In this document: positions 41,913 to 50,417 of the stretch, piece by piece
Position numbering within the stretch: position 1 is the first letter of the stretch
How the letters are laid out: each line of letters opens with the position of its first letter
NCBI GenBank assembly: GCA_051003795.1
Contig: JBPCKZ010000096.1
Location: 1-55,179, forward strand
Direction: 5' to 3'
Source: JALYXS01 sp051003795
GTDB taxonomy: Bacteria; Acidobacteriota; Terriglobia; Bryobacterales; Bryobacteraceae
DNA: 55,179 nt
Position numbers and translations under genes: made by a program
The notes under the pieces: model-generated
The model's database searches: none
What the model saw: only the letters and a program-made list of their open reading frames with translations
Told to the model about the DNA's origin: nothing

Positions 41913-43343
41913 TCAGGCGACGATTTCTTTGACCACGTTTCCCGCCACGTCGGTCAGCCGGAAATTGCGGCCGCTATAGGGGTAAGTCAGGCGCTTGTGA
42001 TCGAGGCCCATCAGGTGTAGCACGGTCGCGTGCAGATCGTGCACGTGCACTTTGTTTTCGATCGATTGATACCCGAAATCGTCCGTGCTGCCATGCGCCG
42101 TGCCGCCTTTCACGCCGCCGCCCGCGAGAAGGTACGTAAACCCCTCGTTGTTGTGGTTACGTCCGTTTTGAACGTTGATTCGTCCGGCAACTTCGGTCCA
42201 GGGACGCCGCCCGAATTCGCCGCCGACGATCACGAGCGTTTCCTTCAACAGACCCGAAGCCTTCAAATCCTGCAGGAGCGCGGCAATGGGCTGGTCCGCC
42301 TGGAAGCCCAGCTTCCGGTGGGCGAGGATGTCGTGATGGCTATCCCACGGCTTGTCGTTACCGAAGTAGACCTGCACCACGCGCACGCCGCGTTGAACGA
42401 GCCGCCGGGCGACCAGGCAGCCGCGTCCAAAGTCGCCGTCCCGGGTGGCCGATTTTACTTTCATCTCGGAATCGTCGCGCTTCGCGTTCACGCCATAACG
42501 CTCGCGCACGGCTTCGGGTTCTTTCGAGATGTCGAAAGCGTCGAGTGCTTCGGCCTGCATCCGGAAGGCAACCTCCATCGACTGGATGCGGCCCTCAAGC
42601 TGCGCATCCGGTCCACGCCGTTCCAGATCCATGCGGTTCAACTGTTCCCACAGATCGACGCGCTTGCGCTGTTCCGCGGAATTTCCGGCGCGGTTGCGCA
42701 GGTGCTGGATCATCTTTTCGGGATCGGATTCATCGCTCGGAACGTAAGTGCCCTGGTAGAGCGACGGCAGAAACGCCGAGCTCCAAAGCTGCGGGCCAAC
42801 ATCGGGAACGCCGGCGCAGAGCGAAATGAATCCCGGCAGGTTTTGGTTCTCCGTGCCGAGGCCGTAAGTCAGCCACGATCCCATCGAAGGGAATCCCGGA
42901 ATAATACGCCCGACGTTCATCTGCAGAATGGCTTGCGGATGCGCCGGCAGGTCGGTGTGCATGGAGCGGATTACGCAGATATCGTCGATGCACCGGGCCG
43001 TCTTCTCGAACAGTTCGCTGACTTCGAGGCCGCTCTGCCCGTAGCGCTTGAATGCGAACGGCGACTGCATGAGCGTGCCGCGCTCCTGTTTCGCTTTGGG
43101 ATAATCGCCGGGGATCGGCTGTCCGTGATATTTCGCGAGCGCCGGTTTCGGATCGAAAGTATCCACCTGCGAAGGGCCGCCGTTCAGGAACAGGAAGATC
43201 ACCTGTTTTGCTTTGGGCGCGAAATGCGGTGTCTTTGGGGCGAGCGAACCGGAATCGGCGAGCGCCTGCCCCGCGAGAAGGTTGGCAAGACCTACCATGC
43301 CGAAGCCGGTTCCGGTTGTCTTGAGTAAGTCGCGTCGAGTCAT
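41913..43343 (-). CDS. DUF1501 domain protein (Tat-exported)
   Basis: 476 residues starting MTRRDLLKTTGTGFGMVGLA, a Tat leader (RRDLLK). The DUF1501 (sulfatase-like alkaline phosphatase fold) region contains KQVIFLFLNGGPSQVDTFDP, MHTDLPAHPQAILQMNVGRI, VQVYFGNDKPWDSHHDILAH, ETLVIVGGEFGRRPWTEVAG and HGSTDDFGYQSIENKVHVHD. The protein is secreted and normally paired with a PSD1 cytochrome; the pair is very common in planctomycetes and acidobacteria. No biochemical activity is established. It begins 11 bp after the PSD1 gene and is read from the same transcript. Confidence 0.95.
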   Translation of the reverse strand: MTRRDLLKTTGTGFGMVGLANLLAGQALADSGSLAPKTPHFAPKAKQVIFLFLNGGPSQVDTFDPKPALAKYHGQPIPGDYPKAKQERGTLMQSPFAFKRYGQSGLEVSELFEKTARCIDDICVIRSMHTDLPAHPQAILQMNVGRIIPGFPSMGSWLTYGLGTENQNLPGFISLCAGVPDVGPQLWSSAFLPSLYQGTYVPSDESDPEKMIQHLRNRAGNSAEQRKRVDLWEQLNRMDLERRGPDAQLEGRIQSMEVAFRMQAEALDAFDISKEPEAVRERYGVNAKRDDSEMKVKSATRDGDFGRGCLVARRLVQRGVRVVQVYFGNDKPWDSHHDILAHRKLGFQADQPIAALLQDLKASGLLKETLVIVGGEFGRRPWTEVAGRINVQNGRNHNNEGFTYLLAGGGVKGGTAHGSTDDFGYQSIENKVHVHDLHATVLHLMGLDHKRLTYPYSGRNFRLTDVAGNVVKEIVA

Positions 43344-43354
43344 GTGGCCTTCTT

Positions 43355-46048
43355 CTAATTAACGAACAAAAGCTCGTTCGAGCTCAACAATACCTGCGCG
43401 TACGGCAGCAAGGCGTCTTTCCCTCTCGCCAGAAACCGTTCTCCAAGCTTAAGTTCATCGGGCCGGGGATCGCGGCCGAATACGATTTCATAAGCCTTGC
43501 GGATGCGAGCGTCCACGGTAGGCGCCGGAGCGACGGAGCGCGTTAATGCTTCCGCGCGGTTCTCCAGAAAGCCGCCGTTCAGGAAGTAAAGCTGTTGCAA
43601 GGGGGTCGCCGTCGAAATGCGCTTTTCAGCGGAAAGATTGGGATTCGGAAAATCGAACAGCGCCAGCGTGCCATCGAGCTTGCGCCTGCTGACGAACCCG
43701 TATATCGATCTCCGATGGTTCTCTTCTTTGTCGAGCGCCAGCGGAGGTCCGCCCGCGCCGGGGTCCAGTTCGCCGGTCACCGAGAGCAGCGTGTCGCGCA
43801 TGGCTTCGGCGTCGAGGCGCTGCCGGTTGGCGCGCCAAAGTAGGCGATTATCCGGATCGATGGCGAAGTTCGCCGCCGAGAAATCGGAACTCAACCGATA
43901 TGTGGAGGAGAGCATGATCTCGCGCTGTAGCTTCTTAATAGACCAGCCGTTCTCGACGAAATTCGCGGCCAGATAATCGAGCAGCGCCGGATTGCTCGGC
44001 GTCTCGCCCATGCGCCCGAAATTGCTGACGGTCCGCACCAGGCCTTCGCCAAAATGATGCTGCCAGATGCGATTCACCATCACCCGCGCGGTGAGCGGGT
44101 TCGACGGGCTCGCAATGGCTTCGGCCAATTCGCGGCGGCCGCTGCCATCGTGAAAAGGCTTCGGATCGCCGTCGGACAATATCGACAGAAACGCACGCGG
44201 CGCAACCTCGCCTAGCCGGTCCGGCTCTCCGCCGATGTGGATGCGCTCGTCGTGGGGCTTCGCCACGTCCTGAATCGCATGGGCATATGCATATTGCGCC
44301 GGCAGCGCGGCCTTCAATTCTTTCAGCTCCGACCGCATGTCGCCCAGGTAACCTTCCCAGCGGCCCTCGAGGAACCGTTCGACCGTGCCGTCCGATGTCA
44401 GATAGCCGCGGTTCGGGCCATACCAGAGAATGCCGTCTTCTTCCTGCTTGAACTCGCGTCCGTAAAAATCGTTGAAGAAAAGATCGCGCCACAGGTAATA
44501 GCGATCGGCGGGCAGGGCGGCGGTTGTGGCTTTGTTATCGGGATCGTTCGTCGCTTTCGCGGTCAGGTTCCTGCGGTCGACTTCTTTTCGTTCTTTCAGA
44601 ACCAGGAGCGCCTCCTGCCGGAAGCGGCTGAGATCGAACGATTCGTCGCGCCAGCCGTGCAGATATTTGTTGTCTTCCGGGCCGGTCTTCAGATATTTGA
44701 CCCAGCGCTGCAATGTCTCCGGGTCCAGCCGGTCGGCGACGGCGGCTTCCTTCGACGGTTGGGCCGGCGTCCCGAACACTTTGCGCGCCGCGCGGATGTA
44801 TCGAGGCGATTCGGACGCGAGCATCTCGGCCAATTGATCGGCCTGATCCTTCAGAAATTGCTCGATGCGCGCCTTCACTTCTTCGACTTTCTTGTTTTGA
44901 TCTTTCCAGCGCTTCACTTCTTCCGCCGGAGCGAGCTCCAGTTCCGCGCGCTTGGTGCTGCTGAAGACGCCTTGCAGCGCATAATAATCTTTCGTCGGAA
45001 GCGGGTCGAACTTGTGATCGTGGCACTGCGCGCACGCGGCGGTGAGCGCCAGAAACCCTCGCGTAGTCACATCCACGCGATCGTCGGTAAGCTCCGGGCT
45101 AAGGCCGTAAAAACCTAGACCGACCGCGAGCTTTTTGTCTTTACTAATTTGATCGCCCGCGATTTGGGCCTTCACGAACGTGTCGTAGGGCATGTCGTCG
45201 TTGAAGGCCTGGATCACCCAGTCGCGATAGCGGAAGGAATTCGGATAAGGCAGCTCGACATCGCTGTCGAGCCGGTCGTCCGCATAGCGGGAAACGTCGA
45301 GCCAGTACCGCGCCCAGCGTTCGCCATAGCGCGGCGACGCGAGCAGGCGGTCGACCACCTTGGCGAATGCCTCGGGCGACTTGTCGGCGAGGAACGCTTC
45401 GGTTTCAGCATAAGAGGGCGGCAGACCGGTTAGATCGAAGTACGCGCGCCGGATGAGGTCGCGTGGATTCGCGGGTCGATTCGGCTGCATCGACTTCGCT
45501 TCCAGTTGCGACATCACAAAGCGGTCGATGGGAGAATTTGTCCAGGCGCTATTCCGCACTTCCGGGACGGAGGGCTTCCGAACGGGCTGAAACGCCCAGA
45601 ACGCGCGCTGCTCCGGAGTGATCGTGTATTTTTTCGTCGTTAGGGCGATCGCCGTTTTTTCTTCCGGCCAGAACGCGCCGGACTTGACCCACTCGGTGAG
45701 CAGCGCGATTTCGGAATCGGGCATCCTGCCCTGACCCATGGGCATTTTGAGCTTGTCGTTGGTTTGGCGAATCGCCTCGACGATCAGGCTCTCTTCCGGC
45801 TTGCCCGGAACAAGGGCCGGACCGGACTTCCCGCCGCGCAGCAGCGCCTCGCGGCTGGTCATCGTCAATCCGCCGAGAGCGGAAGACGAGTGGCAGGAAA
45901 AACAGCGGTTGGCGAGAACCGGACGAACCTTCATCTCAAACTGTTCCGCGCGATCCGGGGCCGGGGCTGCCGCAGCCATGCCAATCGCGAGGCTGAAAAC
46001 GGCTATCGGCAAGCTTCGAATCGACAGGGGTCGAACACAAGAAGGCAT
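43355..46048 (-). CDS. PSD1 and planctomycete cytochrome C domain protein
   Basis: 897 residues: a signal peptide (about 1-30), a planctomycete cytochrome c region with RCFSCHSSSALGGLTM (CXXCH near residue 50), then PSCyt2 (DUF1549) with PIDRFVMSQLEAKSMQPNRP, and the PSD1 (DUF1553) domain starting near residue 640 with REL and EAIASPSNPLTARVMVNRIW. It is an exported, probably haem-bearing protein of unknown enzymatic role. Polysaccharide or sulfated-glycan breakdown has been proposed for some PSD1/DUF1501 pairs. It is the first gene of the pair; a 138-bp gap separates it from the divergent DUF72 gene. Confidence 0.95.
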   Translation of the reverse strand: MPSCVRPLSIRSLPIAVFSLAIGMAAAAPAPDRAEQFEMKVRPVLANRCFSCHSSSALGGLTMTSREALLRGGKSGPALVPGKPEESLIVEAIRQTNDKLKMPMGQGRMPDSEIALLTEWVKSGAFWPEEKTAIALTTKKYTITPEQRAFWAFQPVRKPSVPEVRNSAWTNSPIDRFVMSQLEAKSMQPNRPANPRDLIRRAYFDLTGLPPSYAETEAFLADKSPEAFAKVVDRLLASPRYGERWARYWLDVSRYADDRLDSDVELPYPNSFRYRDWVIQAFNDDMPYDTFVKAQIAGDQISKDKKLAVGLGFYGLSPELTDDRVDVTTRGFLALTAACAQCHDHKFDPLPTKDYYALQGVFSSTKRAELELAPAEEVKRWKDQNKKVEEVKARIEQFLKDQADQLAEMLASESPRYIRAARKVFGTPAQPSKEAAVADRLDPETLQRWVKYLKTGPEDNKYLHGWRDESFDLSRFRQEALLVLKERKEVDRRNLTAKATNDPDNKATTAALPADRYYLWRDLFFNDFYGREFKQEEDGILWYGPNRGYLTSDGTVERFLEGRWEGYLGDMRSELKELKAALPAQYAYAHAIQDVAKPHDERIHIGGEPDRLGEVAPRAFLSILSDGDPKPFHDGSGRRELAEAIASPSNPLTARVMVNRIWQHHFGEGLVRTVSNFGRMGETPSNPALLDYLAANFVENGWSIKKLQREIMLSSTYRLSSDFSAANFAIDPDNRLLWRANRQRLDAEAMRDTLLSVTGELDPGAGGPPLALDKEENHRRSIYGFVSRRKLDGTLALFDFPNPNLSAEKRISTATPLQQLYFLNGGFLENRAEALTRSVAPAPTVDARIRKAYEIVFGRDPRPDELKLGERFLARGKDALLPYAQVLLSSNELLFVN

Positions 46049-46195
46049 GTGGTGGGAAGAGCGGACCGCTAGATCCGTCTTTAAATGCTATCCAATAAAG
46101 GACGCGCTTTGCAAACCCTCCAGATCACGGAAACACGCGGAAACCCGGCACCAGGGCCTAACCGCAGCATGACCTGTTAGTTTAGATTGTTATCC

Positions 46196-46903
46196 ATGGC
46201 CCGTCTGTTTGCCGGTACGTCCGGATTCGCCTACCCGTCCTGGAAACCTAATTTTTATCCCGCGGACTTGCCGGCGAAGAAGTTTCTGGAGTATTACGCA
46301 TCGCGGTTGAATGCCGTCGAGGTCAATTACACGTTCCGGCGACTGCCCTCCGGCAAGACGCTCGAAAACTGGGCCAATGCAACGAAACCCGAATTTGTTT
46401 TTGCCCCGAAGGCGCACATGCGGCTCACGCACATTTTGAAATTGCAAAATGCGGCGGAGTTCACGGAGCTGTTCTTGCGGTCGATCGATCCGCTGCGAAC
46501 CGCGCGCCGGATCGGCCCGATTCTGTTTCAGCTTCCGCCGAAATTCGCGTGCGATGCGCGTGTCCTCGAAGACTATCTGAAGCTATTGCCCGGCGATCTC
46601 CGGTTTGCCTTCGAGTTCCGTCACGCGTCCTGGCTGCAAGAGCCGGTTTACGATGTGCTGCGGAAACGCAACGCCGCCCTGTGCCTGGCGGAATCCGAGG
46701 AATTTCAAGTGCCGGAAGTAATCACGGCGGATTTCGTTTATTACCGGCTGCGCAAGCCCGAATACTCGCCCGAAGACATCGGCACGATCGCCGCGCGAGC
46801 GAAAAAGTTGCTCAATTCCGGCAAGGATTTGTATCTATTCTTCAAGCATGAAGAAAATCCGCAAGGCGCGCTTTATGCCGAAGACCTGCTCGCGCGCTTC
46901 TGA
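46196..46903 (+). CDS. DUF72 domain protein
   Basis: 235 residues from the ATG at 46196 (MARLFAGTSGFAYPSWKPNF). The TIM-barrel-like DUF72 family is recognised by AGTSGFAYPSWKPNFYP, NAVEVNYTFRRLPSGKTLEN, FVFAPKAHMRLTH, IGPILFQLPPKFACD, RFAFEFRHASWLQEPVYDVL and DLYLFFKHEENPQGALYA. An ATG three codons earlier (46187) is possible. The function is unknown despite its wide distribution; a nuclease or isomerase role has been speculated. It converges with ku, whose coding end overlaps this gene by 31 bp. Confidence 0.92.
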   Translation: MARLFAGTSGFAYPSWKPNFYPADLPAKKFLEYYASRLNAVEVNYTFRRLPSGKTLENWANATKPEFVFAPKAHMRLTHILKLQNAAEFTELFLRSIDPLRTARRIGPILFQLPPKFACDARVLEDYLKLLPGDLRFAFEFRHASWLQEPVYDVLRKRNAALCLAESEEFQVPEVITADFVYYRLRKPEYSPEDIGTIAARAKKLLNSGKDLYLFFKHEENPQGALYAEDLLARF

Positions 46904-47745
46904 CCGGCGCGCTTCTTAGCGACGGGCTGCTCCGCCTCCGCTTCTTCCGCCTGCGACGCCTCCGTGGCGGAACCAACCGGTTTTTTCTTCTGCTCCAAGC
47001 TCTTCTTGAGGGCTTCCATGATGTCGATGACCGGCGCAATCCGCGCGGCAGGCGTTTCCACGACTTTGTGGCCCTCCACCTTCGCCTGAATCATTTTCTG
47101 CAGATTGTCGCGATACGTGTCGTGATACTTTTCAGGCTCCCAGCCGGCGGCAAGCGAATCGATCAACATCTTCGCCATATTCAATTGCTTGTCGTTGACT
47201 TGGCTGGTATCGGTGCGGAATTCTTCCACCTGCCGGATCTCGTCGTTGTAATACATGGTGTGCAGCAGCATGCCCTTATTGCCGGGGCGCACGATGACGA
47301 TGTGCTCGCGATTATGCATCGCTATCTTGGCGACGCCATAGTATTTGGTCTCTTTCAGCGCCTCGAACAATAAGGCGTAGGGTTTCTCGCCGCCCTCGTC
47401 GGGCGCCATGTAGTAGGAGCTTTCGAGGTAAACCGGATCCACATCGTTGGCCTTCACGAATTCGAGAATTTCCATCACCTTCGCGGTCTTGGGCGCTACT
47501 TTCTTGATGTCTTCGTCATCGATCACAACGTAACGGTCCTTCTCGTACTCATAACCTTTGACTATCTCGGTCCTCGGAATTGGCTTATCTTCCGCTTGGC
47601 AATAGATCACCTGTTTGACACGCGAGTTGTCTTCCTTGTGCAGTTGATTGAAGCTGATGGTTTCGCCGCGCGCCGCCGTGAACAGGCGGACGGGAAGCGA
47701 TACCAGCCCAAAAGTCAGATGACCCTTCCAAACGCTGCTTGCCAT
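46873..47745 (-). CDS. ku: Ku protein (non-homologous end joining)
   Basis: 290 residues from the ATG at 47745 with GAGG 10 nt ahead; the frame extends 12 codons further but MASSVWKGHLTFGLVSLPVR is the classic bacterial Ku start. The central part matches the Ku core: RVKQVIYCQAEDKPIPRTEI, YEYEKDRYVVIDDEDIKKVA, YMAPDEGGEKPYALLFEALK and LAAGWEPEKYHDTYRDNLQK. A Lys/Ala-rich tail (VAKKRAGQKRASRSSA) is typical of Ku extensions that bind DNA or LigD. Ku homodimers ring broken DNA ends and recruit LigD, which is encoded divergently 90 bp away. Confidence 0.95.
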   Translation of the reverse strand: MASSVWKGHLTFGLVSLPVRLFTAARGETISFNQLHKEDNSRVKQVIYCQAEDKPIPRTEIVKGYEYEKDRYVVIDDEDIKKVAPKTAKVMEILEFVKANDVDPVYLESSYYMAPDEGGEKPYALLFEALKETKYYGVAKIAMHNREHIVIVRPGNKGMLLHTMYYNDEIRQVEEFRTDTSQVNDKQLNMAKMLIDSLAAGWEPEKYHDTYRDNLQKMIQAKVEGHKVVETPAARIAPVIDIMEALKKSLEQKKKPVGSATEASQAEEAEAEQPVAKKRAGQKRASRSSA

Positions 47746-47835
47746 GTGTTTTACCTCACTTCGCCCGGCGTGGGCGCGCAATTTATCGAGACCATCATAT
47801 GGATATCATGGATACGGGAACATTTCAAGGCATAG
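47746..47835. promoter_or_regulatory. Divergent ku/ligD intergenic region
   Basis: 90 bp separating divergent ku and ligD, so both promoters must lie here. A motif near 47793-47815 contains imperfect direct repeats (tcatatggata, then tcatggata), which could be a binding site for a shared regulator. I see no clear -35/-10 pair for either gene. Everything beyond the location is inference. Confidence 0.35.
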
Positions 47836-48477
47836 ATGTCTTCTCTCAAGGAATACGAAGGCAAACGCCATTTCGACCAAACGCCCGAGCCGAAGCCCGG
47901 CGAGCCCGTCAAAAGCGCCGCGCATGGCGGCCGGTTTTTCGTCCAACGGCATAACGCGACGCGGCTCCATTACGATTTTCGGCTGGAGATCGACGGCACT
48001 TTGAAATCGTGGGCGGTGCCGAAGGGCCCGACGCTCGATCCCGCGCCGAAGCGGTTGGCGGCCATGGTGGAGGACCATCCGCTCGATTACGGCGATTTTG
48101 AAGGCAACATTCCAAAAGGCGAGTACGGCGGCGGCAGCGTCATGTTGTGGGATCGCGGCACATTTGAATTGATGGGCGATTTGAACGGCATGGATCAGAT
48201 CGCGCGCGGCGATTTGAAGTTCAAGCTGGATGGAGAAAAACTGAAAGGCGAGTTCGCGATCGTGCACATGAAAAATCGCGGCAAGGGGAATGAATGGCTG
48301 CTGCTGAAGAAGAAGGGGCCGGAAGCGCGCCCCGGTTGGGATGTCGAAGAGTTCGCCTCCAGCGTGAAAACCGGGCGTACGCAGGAGGAGATCGCGGGCA
48401 ACATCGAGCGGCCTAAAATCGCCTCCGTAAAAAACGCCGTAAAAAAAAAGTCAAAATCGCGGGCAAACACGAGTTAA
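47836..48477 (+). CDS. ligD: LigD 3'-phosphoesterase domain (first cistron of a split LigD)
   Basis: 213 residues. The 3'-phosphoesterase (PE) signature includes FFVQRHNATRLHYDFRLEID, KSWAVPKGPTLDPAPKRLA, EDHPLDYGDFEGNIPKGEYG and GSVMLWDRGTFELMGD. PE removes 3' phosphates or ribonucleotides at broken ends. In most bacteria it is the N-terminal domain of LigD. Here the frame ends at 48475-48477 in a Lys-rich linker, while the -1 frame is open from 48417 and leads directly into the ligase domain. As read, this produces a PE-only protein; a -1 slip in the A tracts at 48429-48450 would produce a full-length PE-ligase-polymerase chain. Confidence 0.9.
   Translation: MSSLKEYEGKRHFDQTPEPKPGEPVKSAAHGGRFFVQRHNATRLHYDFRLEIDGTLKSWAVPKGPTLDPAPKRLAAMVEDHPLDYGDFEGNIPKGEYGGGSVMLWDRGTFELMGDLNGMDQIARGDLKFKLDGEKLKGEFAIVHMKNRGKGNEWLLLKKKGPEARPGWDVEEFASSVKTGRTQEEIAGNIERPKIASVKNAVKKKSKSRANTS
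48417..48477 (+). promoter_or_regulatory. Candidate -1 frameshift region with two tandem slippery heptamers
   Basis: The PE frame and the ligase frame are both open only between 48417 (after a -1 frame TAA at 48414-48416) and 48477 (the PE stop). In this overlap, the PE frame contains A AAA AAC at 48429-48435 and A AAA AAG at 48444-48450, the latter inside a run of nine A (48441-48449). Both are canonical -1 slippery heptamers in register, as in the dnaX gene of E. coli. After a slip, the linker reads KRRKKKVKIAGKHELTPPQG into the ligase start. A small hairpin (CGCCT/AGGCG) is at 48478-48492, somewhat far from the slippery site. The A9 run could equally allow polymerase slippage or be a sequencing indel. 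Confidence 0.6.
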
Positions 48478-48506
48478 CGCCTCCCCAAGGCGCCGTCCGC
48501 GCCGAG

Positions 48507-50417
48507 ATGCCGGACGCCATCGCGCCAATGGCGGCAACGCTCGTCGACAAACCTCCCAAAGGCGGCGATTGGGTTTTCGAGGTGAAGTGGGACGGCATTC
48601 GCGCCATCTGTTTTATCGATAACGGAGAGTTGCGAATTCAATCGCGCGCCGGTAACCGCTGCGAACGGCAGTATCCCGAATTAACCGTGCTTCCAAATCG
48701 CGTCTCGGCAACCCAGGCGATTCTGGACGCGGAGATCGCGGTGTTGGACGAGCACGGGATCTCCAGCTTCGCGTCGATCCAGCCGCGCATAATGAACCAG
48801 GACCCCAATGCCGTGGCGCAGATGGCGCGTAAACAACCCGTCACGCTGTTCGCGTTCGATCTGCTGTACCTCGATGGCTACGATCTCCGAAAAGTTCCTC
48901 TGCTCGAACGTAAGCGGCTGCTGGAAACGATCTTGAAAACGGACACGCTCATCCGTTTGTCGGACCACTTCGCAACGGATGGCGAACAGATGCTCGAAGC
49001 CGCGCGGCAGCAAGGGCTCGAAGGGCTGATCGCGAAATGCACGACCGGCACTTACGAATCGCGCCGCAGCAAGAATTGGTTAAAGCTCAAGCTCGTGCAG
49101 CAACAGGAGTTCGTGATTTGCGGCTATACCGTGGGCGAGCGCGATCACTTCGGAGCGCTCGTTCTTGGTCTATATGAAAAGGGAAAACTGGCGTGGGCGG
49201 GAAATGTCGGAACCGGTTTCGACAATAAGATGCTGGCCGCGGTTCACCAGCGGCTGGAGCGGTTGACGGTTGCGAAGTCCCCGATTGCGGATGCGCCGAA
49301 GATTCCGGGCGGCGTGGTTTGGGTGCGTCCCGAAGTGGCGTGTGAAGTTAAATTCCTAAACTGGACGCGGGATGGAAGGCTGCGCGGCCCGGTGTTTCTA
49401 GGGCTGCGGCTCGATGTAGACGCGAAAGATTGCGTGCGGGAGCGGGCCGGTGACGCGGGCGAGCCGGATCCCCCGCCCAAGTCCATTTCTCAACTTCTTC
49501 CCGGCACGGAGAACGAGGCCGTCGTTACGGCGGACGGGCGGACGCTAAAGCTCACCAACCTGAACAAGATCTATTACCCTGACGACGGCTACGCCAAGCG
49601 CGATTTGCTGAATTATTACGACGCGGTCTCCGGTCTCTTGCTGCCGCACCTGAAAGACCGCCCGCTCTCGCTGAAGCGCTACCCCAACGGCATCCGCGAC
49701 GAGTTTTTCTTCCAGAAAAATTCGCCGGGAAGTTTTCCCGCCTGGTTCCGGATGGAGCAAGTCGATAAGATTCGCTATGCGCTGGCCGAAGATCGCGCGA
49801 GCCTGCTCTACCTGACCAACCTTGGGTGCATCGATCAGAATCCTTGGATGAGCCGGACCGGATCTCTCGAAAATCCGGATTTCATATTGATCGATCTCGA
49901 TCCGCATGGCTGCGAGTACGATCGCATTATCGAAGCCGCGCAGTTGGTGCGCAAGAAACTGGATGCGGTCGGGCTCGAAGGCTATCCGAAGACGACCGGG
50001 GGGGACGGGATGCACATCTACGTTCCGGTCGCGCCGCGGTATACCTACGAGCAGACGAAGGCGTTCGCGGCGGTATTGGCGCGGATGGCGGCGAGCGAAC
50101 GCCCGGACTTGTTTACCGTGCCGCGATCGGTGGCGAAGCGCGAAAACGGAAAGGTTTACTTCGATTATTTACAGAATGGGGAGGGCAAGACGATTGCCGC
50201 GCCGTACGTGGTTCGAGCGTATGCGGGCGCTCCGGTGGCGACGCCGCTGGCGTGGCGCGAGGTGTGTCCGGGACTGCTGCCAACCCAATTCACGATTCGA
50301 AATGCCGTGAGAAGATTCGAGCGGGTAGGGGATTTGTTCGAAGGCGTTTTGAAAAAGCCGCAGACTTTGGAAGGATCGCTCGTGAAGCTGGAAAAATTGC
50401 TACGCTCGGGACGTTAA
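48507..50417 (+). CDS. ligD: LigD ATP-dependent DNA ligase and polymerase domains
   Basis: 636 residues from the ATG at 48507. The ligase domain holds FEVKWDGIRAICF with the catalytic Lys27, LDAEIAVLDEHG, FDLLYLDGYDLRKVPLLERK, EGLIAKCTTGTYESRRSKNW and an OB-fold part ending in FLNWTRDGRLRGPVF. The primase-like polymerase domain starts near residue 335 and contains LSLKRYPNGIRDEFFFQKNS, LIDLDPHGCEYDRIIEA with the DxD metal site, and GYPKTTGGDGMHIYVPVAPR. LigD fills and seals ends held by Ku. The upstream -1 frame continues this frame without a stop back to 48417, so the ATG may be an internal restart. The domain order PE-ligase-polymerase matches Pseudomonas LigD. It ends 4 bp into the convergent CDF gene. 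Confidence 0.95.
   Translation: MPDAIAPMAATLVDKPPKGGDWVFEVKWDGIRAICFIDNGELRIQSRAGNRCERQYPELTVLPNRVSATQAILDAEIAVLDEHGISSFASIQPRIMNQDPNAVAQMARKQPVTLFAFDLLYLDGYDLRKVPLLERKRLLETILKTDTLIRLSDHFATDGEQMLEAARQQGLEGLIAKCTTGTYESRRSKNWLKLKLVQQQEFVICGYTVGERDHFGALVLGLYEKGKLAWAGNVGTGFDNKMLAAVHQRLERLTVAKSPIADAPKIPGGVVWVRPEVACEVKFLNWTRDGRLRGPVFLGLRLDVDAKDCVRERAGDAGEPDPPPKSISQLLPGTENEAVVTADGRTLKLTNLNKIYYPDDGYAKRDLLNYYDAVSGLLLPHLKDRPLSLKRYPNGIRDEFFFQKNSPGSFPAWFRMEQVDKIRYALAEDRASLLYLTNLGCIDQNPWMSRTGSLENPDFILIDLDPHGCEYDRIIEAAQLVRKKLDAVGLEGYPKTTGGDGMHIYVPVAPRYTYEQTKAFAAVLARMAASERPDLFTVPRSVAKRENGKVYFDYLQNGEGKTIAAPYVVRAYAGAPVATPLAWREVCPGLLPTQFTIRNAVRRFERVGDLFEGVLKKPQTLEGSLVKLEKLLRSGR

Noticed and set aside
42030..43328. 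Long open frame (432 codons) on the plus strand opposite DUF1501
   Set aside because: It lies exactly antisense to a well-conserved DUF1501 gene; long antisense frames are expected in high-G+C DNA, and its peptide shows no known domain.
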